A stretch of 37,300 nucleotides of DNA. It comes from CAZALT01 sp964485515. GTDB lineage: Bacteria > Actinomycetota > Acidimicrobiia > Acidimicrobiales > Acidimicrobilacustridaceae. A program made the position numbers and the translations under genes. The stretch's first letter is position 1. Each line of letters opens with the position of its first letter. Under the pieces are notes generated by a model. That model had not been told where the DNA came from, ran no database searches, and was given only the letters and a program-made list of their open reading frames with translations. The stretch is taken from contig CAZALT010000010.1 in assembly GCA_964485515.1 (NCBI GenBank), positions 1-37,300 of the forward strand, given 5' to 3'. This document shows positions 27,093-35,263 of this stretch, piece by piece.

Positions 27093-28081
27093 CAGGCGCT
27101 CTTCGACTTCTTCTTGCCTCCGGACCACTGAGCACGAAGTGGCGCTTCGAGGCCCAGCTCGCCGACGACCTCAGGAATGAGCTGACGAAGACGCCCTTCC
27201 AGGGAATCGAGCCTCTCGAGAGGAACCCCGGACCGGTCGATCACCTCGCCGTTGGCTGCGAGATCGCACGCAGTACGGAGACGCAGGCCCCCGTCGATGA
27301 GGGAACGGATCTCCCACAGCGCGGTGGCTTCGAGGAGCTCGGTCGCCGGTGCAGGAAGCCCGTAGGAGCGAATCTGCGCAAGGTCGACGTTGAAGTAGGC
27401 CGTGATCTCCCGCGCGGTCCACTCCGTGCGATGGAAGGGAATCGAGCCATAGCCCTCGGCCGATCCGCTATCACCCTCGCCGATGGCATGACGGACCTCG
27501 TCTCGCTTCACACCCCCGCTGTCGGCCCGGCGGACATCGATCGCTTCCACGAAGGCCGACACGGCCCGAGCGACCTTCGGCTGCCCAGGCCAGACCTTGG
27601 AGTTCTCCGCGAAGAACACTCCGTGGAGCAGAGCGAACGGATCGAGAGCGAAGATGGCTCTGGCGATCTCGCGCGGAGCGAGCGGCGTGTCATCCCGAAG
27701 ACCCAGCCGCTCCTTGATCACCTCTTTCATGTTTTTGCCGTCGAGGTCCGAGTCCTTGATGAACGCCGAGGCCAGGCGGTGCGACTCCGTACGACTCGAG
27801 GTCACGTATCCATCCGCCTCGTCGACGACGATCACGTACGGCAACCCATCAAAGGTCGACACCGGGGCATGAAGAGCCGTGTCCCAAGCCGTGGCTTCGA
27901 GGTGGTTCGCCATGGACTGCGCGGATTCGAGCAGCAACGCGTCGACCCACTCGCCGTTTGGTGCGGGTCGCTGGAAGAGCGCCGCTCCGATGTCGGGAAA
28001 CCCGGTGGGCTGGAACCTCGAGCCGCTGACGGGGGTGAGGCCGACATCGAACAGTCGTCGGTTGGAGGGTTTGGTGGTCAT
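27092..28081 (-). CDS. csb1: Csb1 (Cas7, GSU0053 family), Cascade backbone
   Basis: A 329-aa Cas7-type RAMP protein that would polymerise along the crRNA spacer. Family features: SRFQPTGFPDIGAALFQRP near the N-terminus, LLESAQSMANHLE, and GYGSIPFHRTEWTAREITAY, FNVDLAQIRSYGL. The C-terminus is basic (GGKKKSKSA), plausible for RNA contact. ATG 28081 is preceded by a strong AAGGAG ribosome site 5 nt upstream, in the only sizeable gap (30 nt) of the operon. This fits the need for more Cas7 than other subunits. Confidence 0.94.
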   Translation of the reverse strand: MTTKPSNRRLFDVGLTPVSGSRFQPTGFPDIGAALFQRPAPNGEWVDALLLESAQSMANHLEATAWDTALHAPVSTFDGLPYVIVVDEADGYVTSSRTESHRLASAFIKDSDLDGKNMKEVIKERLGLRDDTPLAPREIARAIFALDPFALLHGVFFAENSKVWPGQPKVARAVSAFVEAIDVRRADSGGVKRDEVRHAIGEGDSGSAEGYGSIPFHRTEWTAREITAYFNVDLAQIRSYGLPAPATELLEATALWEIRSLIDGGLRLRTACDLAANGEVIDRSGVPLERLDSLEGRLRQLIPEVVGELGLEAPLRAQWSGGKKKSKSA

Positions 28082-28111
28082 GGGATCTCCTTGGGTGGAA
28101 GGGGTTCGTGG

Positions 28112-30355
28112 TCATGAGATGGCAAGGGTCTGACGGAGGAACTGCTCTGCGACGGAGCCGCTGATGGGCATGGTCAACCCTGCTGCGAGCCGGAGCGGGT
28201 CGATGCCAGCAGAGATAGACTCCGCTCGACCAATAGCCGGCGAAAGACCCGCTATCCGAAGCCGGCGCAGAGCCGACTCGACGACTTGTTCGGTTCCTCG
28301 ACGAGACCGGTTGGCGAGAAGTCGGAACCACTGGGCCTCAGGCCGAAGGTCGACCGCCACCCTTTCGAGGTTGCGACTGGAACCATCGCGGTCGACCCAT
28401 CCCGCCACGGGATGCCCGACGAAGAAGGGTGCAAGCAACGCGAGTGCAGGGTGCACGAAGGCGGCACGTTCTTGTTCCACAACTGCCACCGTTCCCAGGG
28501 CGCTCCAGTCCAGGAGCAGAAGCGCGTCGATGAGCCCGCCCATCCGGTCGAAGTCGATCTCTCCGTTGGTCAGCGTGGTCAGGGCATGGATGCTCGGATG
28601 AACCGGAGCACCAGCGAAGGCGGACTGCACACCGACCTGACCGATCTCCCGACGCCCGGTGGCGCGTTGCGCGTCGATACCTCGCACAACGAGGAACTCA
28701 GCGAGGACGTCGAGGATCGGGCGCCGATCGAGTCCGACGACACGAGGCGCACGTCCGGACCACTGGAATGAGAGGCCAGCATCGGCGTCAACGGCATCTC
28801 GTCGCGGGTCTGGCCGGAGATCGACCGAGCGCAGGTAGAGCGCTGGCGATTCGGACCCGCGCCCCGATTGGCTCCGTAGTCGAACACTGAACGGATCGTG
28901 TTGGCTCGCGAATGCAACAGCGAGCCGAAACTCAACCGAACCGTCATCCAGGGGGCCGATCCACTTCTCGGCTGACAATCCGTTCAGCGAGATGCCCACG
29001 TCCTCGCGCAGGCCTCTGGAGCGCGCTACTGCCCGTTCGACCCGTGCCGCGGCCATGAGGACGTCCTGCAAAGCGGTCGCGCCACCGCCCGCTGCCACCT
29101 GGATCATCGATTCCTCTGCTCGACGGAGCGGCACGGACAGCGATGCCGGCTTGGTACCGATCCGCCGGACTCGATGCAGCCAACGATCGAGAGCGCCGAG
29201 AACCGGCACCTCCCGGCGAGACCCGGCGACGAACCGGCCAACCGGTACAGCGAGAGCGTTCTGGCCGTGACGCACCACGAACGCATGGCGAACGAACTCG
29301 TCGACTCCCCGATCGACCCCAAGGCTGGCGATCGCGAACGACGCCTCGAGCCCGTTCGTCGCCTGCCTGCCGTTCCAGGTCGTCCGGCCCTCACTGATGA
29401 ACCGTTCGAGCCCAGCCGCCGAGGTGGGCGCGGACCAAACCGGAGCCCACAACTCACCCTTCGCATCCTCAGCGTCGGCGCTGGTGGCATACCCGACCGG
29501 AGACGACCTGACCATGAAGGGCACTGCCGCGCGACCGCCCTCCGAACCCATCCGCCGCGATGCCGACCCGGCGAACAGAAGGCCCCCTTCGAAGTTGAGG
29601 ACGTAGTCCCATGGATTCACCAGAGACCCGGCATCGCCAAAGGGCCCCGAGTTCACGCCACCAGCGCCGCCTGGATCGAACTGGCCGATCACCCCGCCAC
29701 CCAACCGAGGCGATCCCTCACCCAGGATGGAACTGACCAAGAGCGCCGAGACCTGGGCGGCAGGCATCGCACCCGGGTCGACGACATCTGCGACCGCGTC
29801 GAAGTAGGCCTTGGAGAAGTCGAGACGTCCGACGTTTCCTCCCGTCCCGAACAGGGGCGGGTACTGCTCCTTGCCCGAGGCGAGCACAACGGACCCATCG
29901 ATCCACCGGACGGCAGCATCGGGCAGTGCATTCCTCGCCAGGGTCACCAACAGCGGCTTGGCATCCTTCGCGGCAAGCGTGGTCTGCCATTGTGTGGATG
30001 CAACGAGGCGCTTCGTCGCTGCGACCGTTTCACGGAACTGATCCAATCGAGGAGTGCGGGACTGCTCGATCCGATCGAGGGCGGCTACCGCAGCGGGCGA
30101 CTTGGCCGCGTCCTCGGCGCCGAACCCGCTGCCCTTGTTCCACGGCGTCACGATCGGCGTCGGGCAGTAGTCATCGAGGAAGAACCCAACCAGTTGGTCA
30201 CGGTCGAGCGAGGACCGCAGGACGAATCGCCCTCCTTCCCACCAGCCCACGGCCTCGGGGTCGACCTGCTCGCCCACGAGACGCAGGACTCCGAGAGCCT
30301 TGAGATACGAGGCCAGCGGCTCGAGCCGGCAGCCTTGGAGTCTGACGTCAGCCAT
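28112..30355 (-). CDS. csx17: Csx17 (Cas8-type large subunit of type I-G)
   Basis: A 747-aa signature protein of subtype I-G, presumed to recognise the PAM and act as the Cascade large subunit. The opening LQGCRLEPLASYLKALGVLR is the strongest family marker, followed by GWWEGGRFVLRSS and YCPTPIVTPWNKGSGFG. A conserved late block reads LASVAFASQHDP-like as FRLAVAFASQHDPFSVRLR. ATG 30355 overlaps the end of cas3 by 8 nt, so I preferred it to the longer frame starting at 30382. No transmembrane or nuclease motif is evident. Confidence 0.94.
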   Translation of the reverse strand: MADVRLQGCRLEPLASYLKALGVLRLVGEQVDPEAVGWWEGGRFVLRSSLDRDQLVGFFLDDYCPTPIVTPWNKGSGFGAEDAAKSPAAVAALDRIEQSRTPRLDQFRETVAATKRLVASTQWQTTLAAKDAKPLLVTLARNALPDAAVRWIDGSVVLASGKEQYPPLFGTGGNVGRLDFSKAYFDAVADVVDPGAMPAAQVSALLVSSILGEGSPRLGGGVIGQFDPGGAGGVNSGPFGDAGSLVNPWDYVLNFEGGLLFAGSASRRMGSEGGRAAVPFMVRSSPVGYATSADAEDAKGELWAPVWSAPTSAAGLERFISEGRTTWNGRQATNGLEASFAIASLGVDRGVDEFVRHAFVVRHGQNALAVPVGRFVAGSRREVPVLGALDRWLHRVRRIGTKPASLSVPLRRAEESMIQVAAGGGATALQDVLMAAARVERAVARSRGLREDVGISLNGLSAEKWIGPLDDGSVEFRLAVAFASQHDPFSVRLRSQSGRGSESPALYLRSVDLRPDPRRDAVDADAGLSFQWSGRAPRVVGLDRRPILDVLAEFLVVRGIDAQRATGRREIGQVGVQSAFAGAPVHPSIHALTTLTNGEIDFDRMGGLIDALLLLDWSALGTVAVVEQERAAFVHPALALLAPFFVGHPVAGWVDRDGSSRNLERVAVDLRPEAQWFRLLANRSRRGTEQVVESALRRLRIAGLSPAIGRAESISAGIDPLRLAAGLTMPISGSVAEQFLRQTLAIS

Positions 30356-32825
30356 TCTCGACCACCTCCTCCGCGGACGCACTGGCCCGCCAGTCCGCCA
30401 GCCGGACCACCGCTTCCAGGAAACCCAGACGGAACGGCCCGAGATCGGCGCGATCTCTCAGCTCGATCGCTCGATCAGCCCAGGGACGCACGCCTCCGTC
30501 GGGCGCTCCGAGCCCCATCGTGGAGAGGTCGAGCACCGACTCCGGGATGACACCCCCCGGCACGAGGACCTCGGGAAGGACATCGCCCTGATGCACCCCC
30601 AGCGCGGCAGCTTCGCCGTCGTGAGCGTCCGAATACGTCACGTCAGATGGGAGCGATCGAATGCCCATCCGAACTCGACCGTGATGGGCAGCAACGAGGT
30701 AGACGGTCAGGTCCTGCTCGATCAAACCTTCGAGCGCCAACGACCCGCCTGGTCCCGTAAGTGCCAAAGCGGAAGCCAACTCATGCCGGAAGCCCTGGCG
30801 ATCACCCTTGTACCGCGGTCGGCGTGTGCCCCCGGCCTTCGCAAAGGGTCTGGAGGCACTCATGGCGCCGGTCCATTCACCGTCGCCAGCACACCGTTTC
30901 ATGAGGTCCTGGAACGTCTCGTGCGCCTTTCCGATGTCGTGGAGCCGACCGGCTACGAGGGCGGCCTCGATCTGACCGTTTGAGAGGCCCGGCGGTTCCA
31001 GTTCACCCACGAGCTCGTGAACCTGCGCCTCGACGTCGGCGAGGTGATCTCGCAATCCGACCCAGTTCGGTCGCTTGACGGAGAGCGGCTCGGCATCGAC
31101 GCCGAGATCGGTATCGGCTGGAGTTCCAGCTGTGTCCTCGACCAAAGACGGGACCGGTTCCTTCGACTCGGGAGCCCAACCCAAGTCGGGCCGGTACCCG
31201 CCCGACTTGGCATCGACGAGGAGCACCCCACCGGCGACGATGTCCCGAGCACCGCTGACCGGGACCCACGTGCCCGCCAAGTGATCGAACCACCAAGCGC
31301 GACGACGCGACCCTGCATCAGCCCCGACCAGGCGACCCTTCTTCCCCCTTGCCTCCGAAAGGGGAACCGGGCAGCGCTCGTCCTTCGCCGGCAGCCCGGC
31401 TGCTTCATCTGGTGCTTTCCCTTCGGGGATCTCCCGCCACGCGATCGAGACGTCGGTGTCCTCGGCATCCCGGATGAACCTGGACACGTCGATGTCGGCG
31501 CCCCCGAGATCGGGGGTGGTGTCGAAGAGGTCCGCCATGTCCCGGCGACGAAGCACCTGATGGATGGGCGCACTCGTCACGACCGAGCGAGCCCCCAAGC
31601 TCAAGGGGGTGGCTACCTGCCCCTCGAGTTCCAGGAGCACTTCGATCGAGGCCTCGAGATCCCCGGCATCGTAGGGCGCCGGCTTCGGAGGGGTGACCCA
31701 GAGAAGGCGGGCACCGGCGATCGTTCCGTCGCGGTTGCACCTCCCAGAGCGCTGAACGATCGAGGGCCAGGGCGCTACCTCCGTGACCATCGTGGCCGAG
31801 CTGACGTCCACGCCGGCCTCGAGCACCTGAGTCGAGACGACGATGACACCCGGCCCCGCGGGATCGACCTCTGCGAGCGCACGATCGACGACGATCCGTC
31901 GCTCCCCAGGACGGAACCGGGAGTGGACCAATACAAGGGCAGCTTCCGAAACAACCGATTTGCCCAGCATCTCGTGGAGCTTTCGCGCTCGCTCAACGGT
32001 GTTGACGACGGCGATCGTGCGGGTACCAGGCCGATGTGACGCAAGGACCGCCGCAGCGAGATCAGCCTCGTACTTCGCCCCACTGATCGACAACTGCTCG
32101 ATCATCCGCTCGCCGTTGAGGCGAGTCCGAAGTGGTCCGTCAAGATCGACCTGCGAGAGCCCAACCGTCGATTCGACGTCGGGTAGGTCGACCGTCCCCA
32201 GCGAATCCTCAGGGATGGTTGCAGACATCCACATAGACCGGCAGGGCATCGCCGTTCCGAGCTTCCGCCGCAGTCCTTCAAGCTGGCGGGATGTCGGCAG
32301 TGCAGGGCCCATCAGTTGCACCTCGTCGAACACCCACTGACACCCGTTGTTGAACAGACCGAAGTCGATCGGCCAGGTGAACCGCCCTTCGCCATAGCCG
32401 CGATTCAGCACGCGGGAGATGAACATGTCGATCGTGCCGACGAAGATCGCCTCGCGGTGCGGCTCGTACCGCCAAGCAGACTGACCACGATCCTCCCCGC
32501 CCATGAGCTCGTAGACCGCCACGTGATCGCCGAGCCCGAGGTTGTCGATCCACTCCCGAACCTGGTCGACCGTTTGTTCGACCAACACCCGCATCGGGAG
32601 AGCGACGACGAGCCACCGGGGGGTATCAACTCGAACATCCTGCTCTGCGTGCTCGAGACGGCGATAGAGCCACGGCAGAACCGCAGCCATCGTCTTCCCC
32701 GCTCCCGTGGGGACGGAAAGCAGCTCGGGCAGGCCATCGTCGGCCAACCGCTGCTGGAAGTCATAGGGGGCAAGGTCTGCCCCATCGACGCCTGTTGCGC
32801 GTGCGACGAACTGCTGAAACCTCAT
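30348..32825 (-). CDS. cas3: Cas3 helicase-nuclease (type I-G)
   Basis: An 825-aa effector recruited by Cascade to unwind and degrade target DNA. Helicase motifs are Walker A SVPTGAGKT (37-45), motif II as DEVQ instead of DEAH (167-170), SAT (201-203) and motif VI QRSGRCNR (358-365). The HD nuclease is C-terminal, as usual for I-G: H594, HD at 629-630 (GRLHDIGKAH), H681 (FRHELASA) and HH at 714-715. ATG 32825 follows a GAGGTGG ribosome site. The reading frame stays open to 32993, but that stretch is better explained as a structured 5' leader. It is the first gene of the cas operon. Confidence 0.95.
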   Translation of the reverse strand: MRFQQFVARATGVDGADLAPYDFQQRLADDGLPELLSVPTGAGKTMAAVLPWLYRRLEHAEQDVRVDTPRWLVVALPMRVLVEQTVDQVREWIDNLGLGDHVAVYELMGGEDRGQSAWRYEPHREAIFVGTIDMFISRVLNRGYGEGRFTWPIDFGLFNNGCQWVFDEVQLMGPALPTSRQLEGLRRKLGTAMPCRSMWMSATIPEDSLGTVDLPDVESTVGLSQVDLDGPLRTRLNGERMIEQLSISGAKYEADLAAAVLASHRPGTRTIAVVNTVERARKLHEMLGKSVVSEAALVLVHSRFRPGERRIVVDRALAEVDPAGPGVIVVSTQVLEAGVDVSSATMVTEVAPWPSIVQRSGRCNRDGTIAGARLLWVTPPKPAPYDAGDLEASIEVLLELEGQVATPLSLGARSVVTSAPIHQVLRRRDMADLFDTTPDLGGADIDVSRFIRDAEDTDVSIAWREIPEGKAPDEAAGLPAKDERCPVPLSEARGKKGRLVGADAGSRRRAWWFDHLAGTWVPVSGARDIVAGGVLLVDAKSGGYRPDLGWAPESKEPVPSLVEDTAGTPADTDLGVDAEPLSVKRPNWVGLRDHLADVEAQVHELVGELEPPGLSNGQIEAALVAGRLHDIGKAHETFQDLMKRCAGDGEWTGAMSASRPFAKAGGTRRPRYKGDRQGFRHELASALALTGPGGSLALEGLIEQDLTVYLVAAHHGRVRMGIRSLPSDVTYSDAHDGEAAALGVHQGDVLPEVLVPGGVIPESVLDLSTMGLGAPDGGVRPWADRAIELRDRADLGPFRLGFLEAVVRLADWRASASAEEVVENG

Positions 32826-32844
32826 GCGACCCACCTCACTTTCC

Positions 32845-32958
32845 ACCTCGTGGCTCCGCTGGGGCCGAAACCCCAGCGGAACCGTTATCCGGAATCCGCC
32901 TGACCACGCACACCGCCCTACCTCAATGGGGCCACCGCTTCTTGAGGGCTGTGTGTGT
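32845..32958 (-). ncRNA. Candidate cas-regulating guide RNA (degenerate mini-CRISPR) in the cas3 leader
   Basis: Read on the minus strand, 32955-32920 resembles the array repeat. It has AGCCCT in the 5' half (two-base offset) and CCCATTGAGGT at the end against TCCATTGCGGG in the repeat. A 37-nt interval follows (32919-32883), the same size as an array spacer. Next, 32882-32855 forms a hairpin (10-bp stem TCCGCTGGGG/CCCCAGCGGA, loop TTTCGG) that starts GTTCCGC where the repeat starts GTCCGC and keeps TTCG in the loop. The pseudo-spacer begins AGGGCGGTGTGCGTGGT. It matches plus-strand 32945-32961 except at positions 6 and 12; the next mismatch is position 18. Processing by Csb2 would yield a crRNA-like guide. 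Transcription from the operon's own promoter is inferred. Confidence 0.6.
32855..32880 (-). promoter_or_regulatory. Strong hairpin in the cas operon 5' leader
   Basis: Perfect 10-bp arms TCCGCTGGGG and CCCCAGCGGA enclose a 6-nt loop (TTTCGG on the RNA strand), ending 29 nt before the cas3 ATG. No T-run follows, so it is not a classical terminator. It may serve as the 3' pseudo-repeat of the guide element. Confidence 0.85.
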
Positions 32959-32981
32959 GGTTCGAGCATCGCAGCGAACGA
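32942..32981 (+). promoter_or_regulatory. Candidate self-target of the cas-regulating guide, with TTG PAM
   Basis: TTG at 32942-32944 immediately precedes the plus-strand sequence AGGGCTGTGTGTGTGGT (32945-32961), which matches the pseudo-spacer seed at 15 of 17 positions. A full 37-bp protospacer would reach 32981 and cover the predicted -10 and start of the cas promoter. TTN is the PAM known for type I-U/I-G. The match fades after position 18, which would allow binding without full R-loop cleavage. Confidence 0.55.
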
Positions 32982-32993
32982 ACGAGATTGCAA
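32965..32993 (-). promoter_or_regulatory. Candidate cas operon promoter
   Basis: On the minus strand, TTGCAA (32993-32988) is followed after 17 bp by GATGCT (32970-32965), which keeps the A at position 2 and T at position 6 of a -10 box. The start would fall near 32958, just upstream of the repeat-like element. Other placements are possible. Confidence 0.45.
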
Positions 32994-33092
32994 GCCCCCT
33001 TGGAGTCAACCTGTCGAGCCGCTGAGCACCTCTCCACCGTCGTGGCTCCAAGTAGTACCGAGCGCCTGTGACACGAACCTCGGCCCGCCTTT

Positions 33093-33121
33093 CCGCTAGC
33101 AGGTACCGCTAGCATCAGGTG
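33093..33121 (+). promoter_or_regulatory. Promoter/operator of the CcdA-like/MazF module
   Basis: Two copies of CCGCTAGCA start 13 bp apart (33093-33101 and 33106-33114), each holding a GCTAGC palindrome. The second overlaps a TAGCAT -10 element (33110-33115) that lies 6 nt before ATG 33122, consistent with a leaderless, autoregulated transcript. Confidence 0.6.
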
Positions 33122-33331
33122 ATGGCATCGGTGCGCACCACCTTCACGCTCGACGCGGAGCTCGCCGCGCAAGCACGACAGCTCGACGTGAACATCTCGG
33201 CGGCGGCCCGTGACGGCGTGGCGGCCGCGGTGCGCGCAGAGCTCGCGGCAGCTGACCGAGCTGCGTACGAGCGCAACCCCGAGACGGTCGACCCCTTCTG
33301 GGAAGCCGCCGAAGCATGGGGTGAGCCATGA
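33122..33331 (+). CDS. CcdA-like antitoxin
   Basis: A 69-aa protein with an N-terminal ribbon-helix-helix-like segment (ASVRTTFTLDAELAAQARQL, DVNISAAARDGVAAAVRAEL), as in CcdA-family antitoxins. An acidic, aromatic tail (ERNPETVDPFWEAAEAWGEP) is suited to bind and block the toxin. GTG 33119 is an alternative start; ATG 33122 fits the leaderless -10 spacing better. The stop overlaps the toxin ATG by 4 nt (ATGA). It diverges from the cas operon across about 296 bp. Confidence 0.8.
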   Translation: MASVRTTFTLDAELAAQARQLDVNISAAARDGVAAAVRAELAAADRAAYERNPETVDPFWEAAEAWGEP

Positions 33332-33636
33332 CACGAGGCGACATCTGGCTGGCGCACGTCGGACGCAAACGTCGGCCGGTCCTCGTGCTCACCCGCCCGG
33401 AGGTCATCGACGTCCGCCAGCTCGTCACGGTCGCCGAGATCACGACGTCGCGACGCGGCATCGCCGTCGAGGTCAGCTTCGACCATGACGCGGCCGGCCT
33501 CGACCAGGAGTCGGTCATCAACTGCGACGGACTGCACACCGTCGCCCAGGCCTCGCTCAGCAGCTACGTCGGTTCCGTCGACGACCCCACCCTCGGCAAG
33601 GTCTGCTCGGCGGTCGCCCACGCGCTCGGCTGCTGA
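33328..33636 (+). CDS. mazF: MazF/PemK-type endoribonuclease toxin
   Basis: A 102-aa toxin with the MazF opening RGDIWLAHVGRKRRPVLVLT, containing the conserved RGDIW and RPVLV. It continues with VTVAEITTSRRGIAVEV and the C-terminal INCDGLHTVAQASLSSYVGS, where the family's conserved Asn/Asp and the start of the last helix lie. In the family it cleaves single-stranded RNA at short motifs. Translational coupling to the CcdA-like gene supports a toxin-antitoxin pair. The combination of a CcdA-type antitoxin with a MazF-type toxin is a mixed pairing. Confidence 0.88.
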   Translation: MTRGDIWLAHVGRKRRPVLVLTRPEVIDVRQLVTVAEITTSRRGIAVEVSFDHDAAGLDQESVINCDGLHTVAQASLSSYVGSVDDPTLGKVCSAVAHALGC

Positions 33637-33844
33637 CCGGCGGTCCCGCACCCGCCCCCCGTCGACGCCTCCCCGCCGGTTCAGTGCCGACCGCGCCGAT
33701 CGCGCCGATCGCGCATCGATCGAACTCGTTCAGATCCCGCGGCGAAGCGCCGACAAGGAGACGTGGCCGTCACGGCGGCCCCGTGGGAACATGCGGACAG
33801 CGACCAAGGCGGTCGCACCGAAACCGGTCATGGAGGGGTGACGG

Positions 33845-35263
33845 ATGCAACGATTGACCGGACTCGATGCGGGCTATCTCTACCTGGAGACGGGCACGTC
33901 TCCCATGCACGTGTCGAGCCTCATGGTCCTCGACCCCTCGACGGCACCGAACGGCTTCGACTTCGACTCGCTCAAGCAGCTGTTCCTCGACCGCATCCAC
34001 CTCGCCCCTCCCTTCCGTCGCCGCCTCGTCGAGGTGCCGCTCGGCATCCACCACCCGATCTGGGTCGAGGACCCGAACTTCGACATCGACTGGCACCTGC
34101 GCCATATCGCGGTCCCCTCGCCGGGCGCCATGGACGACCTCAACGAGCTGGTCGGGCACCTCATGGCCATCCCGCTCGATCGCACCCGACCCCTGTGGGA
34201 GTGCTGGCTCATCGAGGGCGTCGAAGGCGGCAAGGTCGCGCTCCTCGCCAAGGTCCACCACGCCGCGATCGACGGGGAGGCGGGCGAAGAGCTCATCGTC
34301 ACCCTCCTCGACGCGCAGCCTGAGGGCCCCGAATCCGAGCTGGCCACAGACCCGAGGCAGACCGACGACTGGCAAGCCGAGCACGTCCCCGGCGACGTGG
34401 AGATGTTCACCCACGCGCTGGCATCGCTCTCCACCCAGCCCTGGCGTGTCGCCAAGACCACCCGCCGAACCGCCATCGCTGCGCTGCAGATCCGCCGCCA
34501 GAACCGGTCGACGCCGAGCCTCACCCCGCCCCCGTCTCCCTTCAGCGCACCCCGCACGTCGTTCAACCACGCGCTCACCCCGCACCGCTCGTTCGCCACC
34601 ACGTCGCTCGACCTCAAGGCCGTGAAGGACATCAAGAACACCTTCGACGTGAAGGTGAACGACGTGGTGCTCGCGCTGTGCGCTGGCGCACTTCGCCGCT
34701 ACCTCGACGGCCGAGCCGAGGAGCCCAGCAGCTCGCTCGTGGCCATGGTGCCGGTCTCGGTCCGCTCCGACGCCGACGTCGTCGGTGGCAACAAGATCTC
34801 GACGATGTTCACCACGCTCGCCACCAAGATCGACGACCCCGTCGAACGACTCCTCGCCATCTCCACGTCGATGTCCCAGGCCAAGGAGCAGCAGAACGCC
34901 ATCGGCGCCGACACCCTCCAGAACTGGGCCGAGTTCGCCGCGCCTGCCGTCGCAGGTCAGGCCGCCCGCCTCTACTCCCGGATGCGCATCGCCGACCGCC
35001 ACCGGCCCGCCTTCAACCTGACCATCTCGAACGTCCCCGGCCCGCCGTTCCCCCTGTACATCGCCGGTGCCCGGGTCGACGCCAACTACCCGGCGGGCCC
35101 CATCTTCGACGGCGGCGGGCTCAACGTCACGGTGATGAGCTACCGAGACAGCCTCGACTTCGGCCTGCTGGTCTGCCCCGAGCTCATCAGCGACCCGCAA
35201 CGCCTGGCCGACGGCCTGCGCGACGCGCTCGACGAGCTCCTCGCCGCCACTGGCCGCAGCTAG
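33845..35263 (+). CDS. WS/DGAT wax ester synthase / diacylglycerol acyltransferase
   Basis: A 472-aa acyltransferase that esterifies fatty alcohols or diacylglycerol with acyl-CoA, making wax esters or triacylglycerol. The catalytic HHxxxDG motif is intact (HHAAIDG, residues 138-144), preceded by RTRPLW (113-118). Later family blocks are present: VKVNDVVLALCAGALRRYL, VAMVPVSVRSD and NLTISNVPGPPFPLYIAGA. The start matches the family opening (MQRLTGLDAGYLYLET), and a GGAGGGG ribosome site precedes ATG 33845. It stands alone; the desaturase and gpsA in this window belong to the same broad lipid metabolism, but no operon links them. Confidence 0.95.
   Translation: MQRLTGLDAGYLYLETGTSPMHVSSLMVLDPSTAPNGFDFDSLKQLFLDRIHLAPPFRRRLVEVPLGIHHPIWVEDPNFDIDWHLRHIAVPSPGAMDDLNELVGHLMAIPLDRTRPLWECWLIEGVEGGKVALLAKVHHAAIDGEAGEELIVTLLDAQPEGPESELATDPRQTDDWQAEHVPGDVEMFTHALASLSTQPWRVAKTTRRTAIAALQIRRQNRSTPSLTPPPSPFSAPRTSFNHALTPHRSFATTSLDLKAVKDIKNTFDVKVNDVVLALCAGALRRYLDGRAEEPSSSLVAMVPVSVRSDADVVGGNKISTMFTTLATKIDDPVERLLAISTSMSQAKEQQNAIGADTLQNWAEFAAPAVAGQAARLYSRMRIADRHRPAFNLTISNVPGPPFPLYIAGARVDANYPAGPIFDGGGLNVTVMSYRDSLDFGLLVCPELISDPQRLADGLRDALDELLAATGRS

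Noticed and set aside
32826..32993. Extended Cas3 N-terminus from 32993
   Set aside because: The extra residues cover the perfect hairpin and repeat-like element and do not resemble Cas3. ATG 32825 has a ribosome site and begins the family-like sequence.
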